Below are positions 1-9,000 of a stretch of 64,000 bases of DNA, in pieces. The stretch lies in NCBI GenBank assembly GCA_965275905.1, contig CBDHYJ010000077.1, positions 62,001 through 126,000 of the forward strand, written 5' to 3'. The notes below the pieces were generated by a model. It ran no database searches and was not told where the DNA came from. It saw only the letters and a program-made list of their open reading frames with translations. Source of the stretch: CBDAQD01 sp965275905. Its GTDB lineage: Bacteria > Pseudomonadota > Alphaproteobacteria > Rhizobiales > JAJFHC01. The stretch's first letter is position 1. Each line of letters opens with the position of its first letter. The translations under genes and the position numbers were made by a program.

Positions 1-1264
1 AGGACAACGGCGTGCGCGCAGCCGACTGGATGAATACGTCCGCCGGCATTCCGGGCACGAGGGTCACCGATTGTACGCGGGCAAGCTCCGCTTCGGGGAT
101 GGCCACATGGGCCAGGTAATAAAGGGTCTTCTGTTCCGGATCGGCGAGCGCATCGGCGGAAAGATAGACAACGCGGCCCGTCAGCTTGGGCACCCGGTCC
201 TGCGGAAAAGCCGAAAAAGCAATCTCCGCGGACTGGCTGATCGCAACATTGTCCACGTCAATCGTCTTGATCTGCGCCTCGATGACTAGGTTATCCTTGA
301 CCGGCACAATCTCAAGCACGGTGGCGCCAGCCTGGACGACACCGCCGATCGTGTGAACATCCAGCCCGACAACGATCCCATTTTCCGTCGCCCGGACTTC
401 CATCTGCTCGAAAGTGTGCCTGGCGGCAGCAACACGGTCCGCGATGGTGTACATCTCGGTTTCTTTCTGCCCCAGTTCGTCACGGACGGCCTTGTCGAAG
501 GACTTGCGGACCTGCAGCGCCTCCAGCCGGCTTTCCGAAATCAGGCGACGTGCACGGGCAATGCCCGCCTCATGTTCACCCTTCTCGCCGATCAGCCGGG
601 CCGCCTCGCGTTCGAGCGCCAGCACCCGTGCCCGCGGTGTAAGGCCCCGTTTCAGCAGGGATTTCAGATCCTTGAGTTCGTCGCCGATGATGTCGATCTG
701 GCGCGCCTTGGCCTTGGCCTGCGCCTCGAGGCCGACAATCTCTTCCTCGAGCTGGCCGACGCGCTCGGCCATCATGCTGATCTGGCCGTCTATCTCGCGC
801 TTGCGGGCCCCAAAGATCTGGATCTGGCCGTCAACGATCTCGCGCAGGGCCTGCTCGTTCATTCGCCCCGCGAACTCGGCCGGCATGATCGGCTGATTCT
901 TGCCGTCCCGTTCCGCGCGGAGACGGGAGACAGCAGCCCGTGAAAGATCGTAGTTGCTCTGTGCCACATTGAGGGCTGCCCGGGCACGGGTGTCGTTCAG
1001 CCGCATAAGCACCTGGCCCGCCTTGACGCGGTCGCCGTTCTTCACCAGCAGTTCCCGGACGATCCCCGCTTCCGCAACCTGAACCTTCTTGCGGCTGGTG
1101 AGTACTTTCAAGGTACCCGACGCGATGACAGCACTCGAAATCTGTGCGGTCGCCGCCCATGCGCCGAAGCCACCGAGACCGGCCAGTGCGATGATCATCC
1201 CGATCACGATCGCCGGCATGGCGTTGACCGGAACCCGGGCTTCGGCCTTTTCATTATCGTTCAT
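1..1264 (-). CDS. HlyD-family type I secretion periplasmic adaptor, C-terminus cut by window
   Basis: Reading the minus strand from the ATG at 1264 gives about 421 residues and no stop before the window edge, so the C-terminus is missing. A short cytoplasmic N-terminus is followed by one hydrophobic segment (about residues 15-38), a biotinyl-lipoyl-like half motif (VAEAGIVRELLVKNGDRVKAG), a long Glu/Arg/Ala-rich coiled-coil stretch and the returning lipoyl half (VRATENGIVVGLDVHTIGG). This is the order of HlyD/PrtE membrane fusion proteins, which link the inner-membrane ABC exporter to a TolC-type outer-membrane channel. It begins one base after the ABC exporter stop, so the two are surely co-transcribed. 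By context its cargo is the RTX protein upstream. The family is clear; the precise subgroup (PrtE/AprE-like) is inferred. Confidence 0.93.
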   Translation of the reverse strand, partial: MNDNEKAEARVPVNAMPAIVIGMIIALAGLGGFGAWAATAQISSAVIASGTLKVLTSRKKVQVAEAGIVRELLVKNGDRVKAGQVLMRLNDTRARAALNVAQSNYDLSRAAVSRLRAERDGKNQPIMPAEFAGRMNEQALREIVDGQIQIFGARKREIDGQISMMAERVGQLEEEIVGLEAQAKAKARQIDIIGDELKDLKSLLKRGLTPRARVLALEREAARLIGEKGEHEAGIARARRLISESRLEALQVRKSFDKAVRDELGQKETEMYTIADRVAAARHTFEQMEVRATENGIVVGLDVHTIGGVVQAGATVLEIVPVKDNLVIEAQIKTIDVDNVAISQSAEIAFSAFPQDRVPKLTGRVVYLSADALADPEQKTLYYLAHVAIPEAELARVQSVTLVPGMPADVFIQSAARTPLS

Positions 1265-1265
1265 G

Positions 1266-2999
1266 TCACGCACTCCTGAGGCCGGCGACATTAGGACGTG
1301 CCGGTTGTGCCGCGGCGGGCTTCGCCTGACCCGAAATATCCGCGATGACATCCTCTCTCGGACCGAAGTGCTCGATCATGCCGTCACGCAGGACGAGCAG
1401 CTTGTCGACGGCCGCGAGCACAGACTGGCGATGCGCGATAACGACAACGGTCGTGCCGTTCTCTTTCAGCTTGCCGATCGCCTGACGCAGGGCCACCTCG
1501 CCCTCGCTGTCGAGGTTGGAGTTGGGCTCGTCGAGCACGACGAAAGTCGGCGATCCGTAAAGCGCGCGCGCCAGCCCGATACGCTGGCGCTGGCCGCCGG
1601 ACAGAACCGCCCCGCCCGGACCGACGCGGGTGTCATATCCCTTGGGCAGACGCAGCACGAGCTCGTGAACGTTGGCCAGAGTGGCGGCCTCGATCACCGT
1701 ATCCGGCTCACCATCGCTGAACCGGGAAATGTTCTCGGAAATGGTGCCGGCCAGCAGTTCGACGTCCTGTGGCAGGTAGCCGATATATTCGCCGAGTTCG
1801 ACCGGGTTCCAATGGGCCACGCTCATGCCGTCGAGCCGCACGTTGCCCGTGGAAGGATGCCATACGCCGACGAGCCCTCGCGCAAGTGTCGATTTGCCGG
1901 ATGCGCTCGGACCGACAACGCCCAAGACGTCACCGGCGGGGAGCGCAAAGGATATGCCCTTGATCACCGGCGTTTCCATGCCCGGCGGCGCCATGACCAG
2001 CTTCTCCACCGATATGTGTCCACCGGGTTTGCGGAGCGGCTGGCGGGACACATGACGTCCTGCCTCCTCGAAGAGTTCGCGGACACGCTTGTAGGCCTCG
2101 CGCGCGAGCACGAAGTTGCGCCAGTTGCCGATTGCGCCCTCGACCGGTGCCAGAGCCCGGCCCATAATGATCGACGCCGCGACCATCGCGCCCGGCGTGA
2201 TTTCCTGGACAAGTGCCAGCGAGGCGCCTGTGCCCAGAATGGCGACCTGGAGGGCGGGACGCACGAACTTGCTGATGGCGGTCAGCACGCCGGCCCGATC
2301 GCTCGCCTTGGCCTGATTGACCAGCGCCTTGCGGTTCTGTTCGATCCAGCGCTGCCGCAAACCCGGAAGCATGCCCATGGCCTCGACGGATTCCGCCTGC
2401 CGCAACGTGTTCTCCGCAAAGGCGGCCGCGCCAGCGCCTTGTGTGGCCGCGTCCTTCAGCGGCGTACGCGTGGCAAACTCGTTGACCAGCGCCACGGTAA
2501 AGAGGATGGCGGCGCCTGCCGCCGCCACAAGGCACAGCAGCGGATGCAGCATCCAGATCACGATCAGGAACAGCGGCGTCCACGGCGCATCGAAGAAAAA
2601 GAACAGGCCGTTGCCCGTCAGGAAGCCGCGCACCGTCTCCACGTCGCGGAGCGGCTGACCGCGCTGATCCCCTTGAGCGATCGCCCGATCCATGAGCCTT
2701 GCGAACAGTTCCTCACCGATGATGGAATCGACGAGACCGCCCATGCGCACGAGGATGCGGGCCCTGACACCTTCCAGCAGGGCGCTGACAAGGATGAGAC
2801 CTCCGGCCGCCACGGTAAGATAGACGAGGGTCGGCACGCTGCCGGACGTAAGCACCCGGTCATACACCTGCAGCATGTAGACCGGACCGACAAGCATGAG
2901 CAGATTGATGATGCAGCTGAAGAAACCGACGACCAGCAGGATGCGGATCGCCGCCGCGCGGGCGCGGCTGAAAAGGTCGGATGACGGGTTGGCGGACAT
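1266..2999 (-). CDS. Type I secretion ABC exporter (permease/ATPase, PrtD-like)
   Basis: This is a 577-residue inner-membrane protein that powers export of the RTX protein. An N-terminal hydrophobic region with several helices (for example IRILLVVGFFSCIINLLMLV) is followed by an ATPase domain with Walker A GPSASGKST (near residue 363), signature LSGGQRQR (near 467) and Walker B FVVLDEP. I chose the ATG at 2999 (MSANPSSDLF) because the longer open frame runs back into the end of the RTX gene and adds residues unlike the family. Length fits PrtD/AprD/HasD exporters (about 570-580) and there is no N-terminal C39 peptidase-like domain as in HlyB. It lies 76 bases behind the RTX gene, across a hairpin, and directly ahead of the HlyD-like adaptor. 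Confidence 0.95.
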   Translation of the reverse strand: MSANPSSDLFSRARAAAIRILLVVGFFSCIINLLMLVGPVYMLQVYDRVLTSGSVPTLVYLTVAAGGLILVSALLEGVRARILVRMGGLVDSIIGEELFARLMDRAIAQGDQRGQPLRDVETVRGFLTGNGLFFFFDAPWTPLFLIVIWMLHPLLCLVAAAGAAILFTVALVNEFATRTPLKDAATQGAGAAAFAENTLRQAESVEAMGMLPGLRQRWIEQNRKALVNQAKASDRAGVLTAISKFVRPALQVAILGTGASLALVQEITPGAMVAASIIMGRALAPVEGAIGNWRNFVLAREAYKRVRELFEEAGRHVSRQPLRKPGGHISVEKLVMAPPGMETPVIKGISFALPAGDVLGVVGPSASGKSTLARGLVGVWHPSTGNVRLDGMSVAHWNPVELGEYIGYLPQDVELLAGTISENISRFSDGEPDTVIEAATLANVHELVLRLPKGYDTRVGPGGAVLSGGQRQRIGLARALYGSPTFVVLDEPNSNLDSEGEVALRQAIGKLKENGTTVVVIAHRQSVLAAVDKLLVLRDGMIEHFGPREDVIADISGQAKPAAAQPARPNVAGLRSA

Positions 3000-3022
3000 C
3001 TGGAGAACGGACTTAAAACAAT

Positions 3023-3048
3023 GGAGCGGCCCGAAACCGGGCCGCTCC
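3023..3048 (-). terminator. Hairpin between RTX cargo gene and ABC exporter gene
   Basis: A perfect 11-bp stem (GGAGCGGCCCG / CGGGCCGCTCC) closes a 4-base loop. On the minus strand it is followed by ATTGTTTT, so it looks like an intrinsic terminator placed just after the RTX stop codon. As the exporter genes follow in the same direction with only this gap, it probably acts as a partial terminator that makes more cargo mRNA than exporter mRNA. Confidence 0.8.
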
Positions 3049-3075
3049 TTGCACGTTAGGGAGGAGAGATGACAA

Positions 3076-6000
3076 TCAGACGACGAGCGAGATATTGGCG
3101 TCGCTGAGATCATCCTTGTCGATGCCGAGGATGGTCACACGGGCATTGGTCACATCGGACAGATCGATGCGCACCCCTGCCCCAAATTCCTCCGTAGCAT
3201 CAAGCACTTCGTCGACATCGGCAAAGCTCGTGCCCTGCAGGGAGAGCATGTCCTCGCCGGGGTTGAAGTCGAAGATCGTGTCGCGGCCGCTGTCCGGACC
3301 AAGGATGAAAGTGTCGGCATCTTCACCGCCGAACAGGTTGTCCCTGCCGCGGCCACCGTCAATCTCGTCCTCGCCTTCACCACCCAGGATGGTATCCCGG
3401 CCATTGCCGCCGTTGAGTTCGTCGTCACCGGCCAGGCCAATCAGGGTGTCCCGGTTGCCAAGGCCAAAGATGATGTCGGCCTCTTCGGTTCCGACCAGCG
3501 TATTGCGGCCGCCGTCGCCGATGATCGGCTCGGGCTCTTCCGTGCCGTCCAGCACCGTGTCGTCACGGAACGCCAGGTTCTGAACGCGCTCGTCACCGGA
3601 CGGATCGGTCTCCGCCTCGTTGAATGGCGTCACCGCGAAGTTGGCCGTGAGGTACTCGGCAAGGGCGTCCTGTTCTGAGCCAGCCGCGGCGAATGTCGCG
3701 GCACCGCCTGCCGGCAGGACGTCTTCCAGGTTGACCACGTTGGCGAAGGTCGGGTCCTGGCTGGCGAAGAAGTTGAACGGATAATTGTCTCCGCCGCCAG
3801 CGAGGAAATCGAGGGTCACGACCCTGATCTCCGCCGGGGCATCCGGTACAACTTCGCCGTTCTCGATAACAACGACCGGGCCGCTGTCGGTCTCTATGAC
3901 CACATTCTGGACCCGCTCGCCTGCCGTCACCTGAGCGTTGGTGTTGGCATCGAACGTCCGGGCGGTCTGCGAGGCATCGAAGCTGAACTTGATGCCGCCG
4001 ACCTGGGCGAACTGGCCGGGCGTGGCGCCCAGTGCCGTGGCCGCGACTGCGTGCTCGAGCACCTCTTTCAACTGGGCCGCCGTCAGGGTGATGAGCGTCA
4101 GGCCGTTGTTGAAGCGCAGCGCGTTCGAGATGTCGAGCTGCGACACCTGACCCTCGAGCTTGCCGGAGATCGGGTTGAACTGCGGAGGAAGCAGATTGCC
4201 GGCGCCGTCGGTTTCGCCGATCGGAGCCCGGATGCCGCCACCGTTCTTGATCGAGACCATGACGGTGGAGTCGTGCTGCTGGGCCGCGGCCAGATTGGCG
4301 TCCGCGGTGATGTTGCCGAGGTTGGTCTCTTCAGTGCGGACCTCGCTGCGGCGACCGTCCAGGAACACGTCGGTCAGGCCGAAAGTGTTGCCGTCCTGGG
4401 CGTTGACAACACCCTCGACCGCACCCACGAGCCCCTGAACCTTGGCGCCCTTGGTGCCTTCGGCGAACGGATCGTCGTCTCCGTAAAGCGCCTCGACCTG
4501 CTCGGTCGTGGTGGCGAAGGCGCCGGAGACGTCCTCGTCGGTGGCGTTGCCGCCGTCATCGAGGATAATCTTGCCGTCGGCATCGAACTCCACGACCAGG
4601 CGGCCGACATAGGAGTACTCGCCGTCCGTCGACACGATGACCACAGGGTCGCCGTTGGCGTCCGTCGCGTTCACCGGATAGTCGTCGTCCGGCGTGTCGC
4701 CCGGATTGAGGCCGCGTGCTACGTCCTCGCTGTCGGCGAGCAGCGTGTCCGAGCCGCCGGCGATGATCACGTCGACACCCGACAGAAGGCCTGCCAGTTC
4801 GGTTTCGAGCGCAATCTGCTGGAGGTGCGAGACCAGCACGATCTTGTTGATGCCATCGTTGATCAGGGCATCGATGACCGGCTGCAGCACGGCTGCGAGG
4901 GCCGCCATGTCATTGGTGTTCGGACCTATCGTCGTGACACCGCCGGGCGACGAGATCGACGCAAGCAGCGGTGTCGTGGCACCGACGATGCCGATGCGTT
5001 CGCCGCCTTCCTCGACCACCGTCGCCGGAGCGATCTTCGGCACCGACGCGCCTGCGAGACTTTGCTCTGGTCCGGTGACGAAATCCGTGCTGGGGAGGAT
5101 GTCAGGCGTGAACAGGCCCGAGAGGTCATCGTCCCCGGAAAAGTCGAGGTTGGCCGAGAGGTACGGGAACTGCGCGCCGACCCAACGGTCGTCGGCAAGA
5201 CCCGCGCCGCGGAAGTCAGGTGCGATGATCGATTCCAGCTGCGCAGTGCCGAGGTCGAACTCGTGGTTGCCGAGAGCCGAGGCGTCGAAACCGATCGCGT
5301 TCATGATCGAGATGTCGACCCGTCCGCCGCCTTCACGCAGACCTTCATAGATCTCGCCGACGGTGCCGGGGAGATCGAAGAAGTCGTTGTAGAAGTCGTT
5401 GAACACGTCGCCGTCGCGGAACGTCGCCCGGTCATCAGAAGCCGAGAAGAACGGACCCGGAATGTAGTTGTCGCCGGCCGAGAGCGTGATCGAGTTCTCG
5501 TGGGTGTCCTCGAGGAAGTCGACGATGGCGGCGAAGTTTGCAGCACGGCCAATGGCGTTGACGCCGCCCTCGAGATCGGAAGCGTGCAGGATCTGCAGCT
5601 TGAAGGTGTCCGGTCCCGAGGAACCGTTGTCTTCCGTGATCTCATACAGCGTTGTCGTGCCGCTGACCTCGTTGGCAACCGCCAGAAGGGCTTCCCCGTT
5701 CGGGCTTTCATCAGCCGGAATGAAGGTCATGCCCTCCGGTCCGACATCGCCGTCAGTCTGCAGGAACTTCACGAATTCCGGCGCCGTCGGGTCGCTGATC
5801 TTGTAGACCATCACGCCGTTGGCGCGCTCAAGTCCGATGAAGGCGTAAACGTCTTCACCAACCATGCCGGTCGTGACGCCTTCGGGCTCGGCGCCCTTGT
5901 TGTCCGAACGGCCGTCCAGGCTGTCGAGCTGATCGGGTGTGAGGACATCGAACAGGATGCGGGCGAACTCGTCACCGGAGTCAAAGACCTGCTCGCCGCT

Positions 6001-9000
6001 GTCATCCCAGATCGAGAACGACCGGGCGCCATAGACGAACAACTGGTCGATATCGCCGTCCCCGTCGGTATCGCCGTCGATGGATGACGCCTGCAACCGG
6101 CCAAGCTCCTCGTCCTGCTGCAGGAATTCGGCATCCGGATAGGCCGTCGGGTCAAGGTCAAGATCCTTGATCCGCACGTCCTCGTCGCGGGCGTCACCCT
6201 CGTTGGCGGTGATGTAGTAGGTCTCGCCGTTGATCACGAAGGACGCGATCTGGTCAGGCATGTAGAGACCGTAGACCGGAGCCTTGTCGAGGTCGTTCTC
6301 ACCGTCTCGGTCGGACGGATCGAGCAGGTTGCCAGGCAGGCTGTGGTCCTTGGCGCCGAGCGACTTGATGCCGACCAGCGTCGCGGTCTCGATGTCGATG
6401 ATGGCAACAGAGTTGGCTTCCTGAAGCGTGACGAAGGCCTGGGTGCCGTCCGGCGATATTGCGACATATTCCGGCTCGACATCCTCGGAGACGCTCTTGC
6501 CGTCGAACAGGCGGACACCCTGCTCGCGGAGTTCCTGTTCCATACCGTCGAGTCCGGTGAAGTCGACCGTCTGCACGGTAGCGTTGGCAACACCGTTGGA
6601 GATGTCGATGATCGAGACCGAGCCTTCCGGATCGAACAGGCTGCCGTCGGGCGCTTCGCCTTCATTGGCGACGACGATCTTCATGCCGTCCGGCGTGAAG
6701 GCCAGGTTGTCCGGCAGGTTGCCGACGTCGACCGTGCTGATGATGTTGCCGTTGGCGTCGAAGAACGCCACGAGGCCGTCGCCGACATTCGGATATTCCC
6801 TTCCGGCGCCGAAACCGGCCTGACCGACTTCCGCATCGACACCAGGTGCCGTCAGGAACAGGAGCTGGCCGCCTTCACGCAGGTCGTCCGACGTGCCGAT
6901 CACGCCGCCGCGGACCGAGTGGGCCTGGACGGTTGCGATGAACAGCGATCCGCCTTCGTAGCCGAACAGTTCGGAGACGTCGAGAATGCCGGAGCTTTCC
7001 CAGTCGCCGACATCGTCCGGGTCAGTGTCGAACTGCCCGGGAGGCACGGCCGACCGGTCGATTTCCGCGACACGGGTGACGAAGCCCGTCTCCGGATCGA
7101 TCCTCAGGATCGACGCCTCGTTGACATTGGCCGCGTCGTCGCCGAACAGGCCGCTATTGGCGCGGTCTTCCTGGACATAAATGAAGCCGTCGTCGGCCCA
7201 ATCCAGGTTGTCGGGACTGCGCAGCTGCTGGAACGGATCGGCGTCGCCGTCATAGAGGATTTCGACCTTGGCGTTTTTGGGCACGCCCTTGTTGTTGAAC
7301 TTGAGGTCGATCGTGTAAAGCGTGCCAACCTCGTCGGCATCCTCGGCGAAGCCGCCGCGACCGGTCGACGCGAACACGAGTTGCTGACCGTCTTCCGGAT
7401 TGGTCGACACGTCTTCCGGCCGCGAGAACTGGAACGCACCGAAGTTGATGATCGCCTCGTTGCGGAGCGTCGTGTCGTCCTTGTAGCCGAACTCGTCATA
7501 CCCGGGCTGGCCGGCCATCGAGAGGTTCTGGACCTCGATTGGCTCCCACTTGCCCTTGATCTTGCCGGATGTGTTGAAGTCGGACGGGTCTTCCTCGCCC
7601 TTATTCGGCACCCAGACATACATCTGGCCGTCAGCAAGACCGTTGCGCTCCAGAAAGCCGGCGCCCTCTGTCATGTCCTTGTTGCCGACATAGAGATAAA
7701 GCGGTGCGCCCTCCTTGTCGTCTCCCATGACGAAGGCGACCTTGTCCTCCACGCCAGTGTCGACCTCGGTCACATTCTCCCACGTGCCGCGGCCCATGGC
7801 CGGAACGTCGTAGAGCGTGCCCGTTGCAACATCGAGAGCCCATTCGGCACCGCCGTGCGGGCTTCCGAAATCGGTCGAGGTTTCCTCGCCGGCAAAGAAG
7901 ATCCGGTCGACGAGGCCGCGGCCGTCGAACTGGCCGGCCTCGAACAGGGCGGCCGAGCAGAACCGGTCGAAGCCATGGGCACCGTTGTCGAGTTGGTCGA
8001 CACTCTCCACCGGATTGCCGGCACGATCGATTATCTGGTTGAAGGCAACGCCGCCGTCGACAATCGAGAGCGTCGCCTTATCGATATCAAAGTATGAGAT
8101 CCGCGCGCCCTGCAGCTCCAGCCCGTTCACCTCGTAAGGTGAGCCGTTGCCGTCGCTCTGCTCGTGGTTCACAAAAATGCGAACCGTGTTTTCGTCAAGC
8201 TCATAACCGCCGATACCGTCGAGAATGCCGACCGGCTGATAATCGCCGGCCGTGTTGCCGTTCAGGGCACCGGTCGTTTCGGTCAGGGTTTCACCGATGG
8301 TCAGGATCTGATGGGCCTGGAAACCATTCTCTCCGATCAGCATCGGATCGAAGTCGGCCGGATTCACTTCCGTTTCAATGGAGACCGCGATGACGCCGTT
8401 CTTAGACGCGACCTGGGTCGGCGTTCCGAGATCGGACACGTCGACACGCTTGACGTCGACCGGCGTTTCCGGGTCGGAAATGTCGATGATGTCAAAGCTC
8501 TTGTCGCCGGCATTGGTGACGAAGAGCTGGTCGGTGCCCTCGTCAAACGCCACGGTTTCGGCACCGTCCTCGCCGAGACCGGTATCGATGGTCGCAAGCT
8601 TGCGGATCGCCACCATGTCGTTGGCTTCCGGCGGGGCCTCGATGTCGGAGAAGTCGATCCGGGCGAGCAGCGGCTCGTGATCGCTCGCCGCCTCGCCGAC
8701 GACCGCCGGATTGCTGGAGCCGGCATCGCCGAAGTCGACGTTCTGGTGCACGATGTCGAATTCGACCCGGTCGCGCAGGGCGTCGGTCACCATGATGTGG
8801 TCGAGCACCTGCGAATTGCCCTCGAAGTTGAACGTGTAGCCGTCCTCGGAGGCCGGCACCGTGTCGATCTGGTTGAACAGGACCTGATCCGAGCCCGTGC
8901 CTTTCAGGGTACGGATCGGATCGGAGAACTCGAAGTCGTTGAGGTCGCCGAGAACCACGACCTTGGCATCGGGATCGGCGTCGACGAGAGCGTCGACATA

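Noticed and set aside
1089..2984. Long open frame on the plus strand opposite the ABC exporter gene
   Set aside because: It is antisense to a gene with all exporter motifs, its protein is rich in Arg/His/Gln/Asp without domains, as expected for a high-GC shadow.
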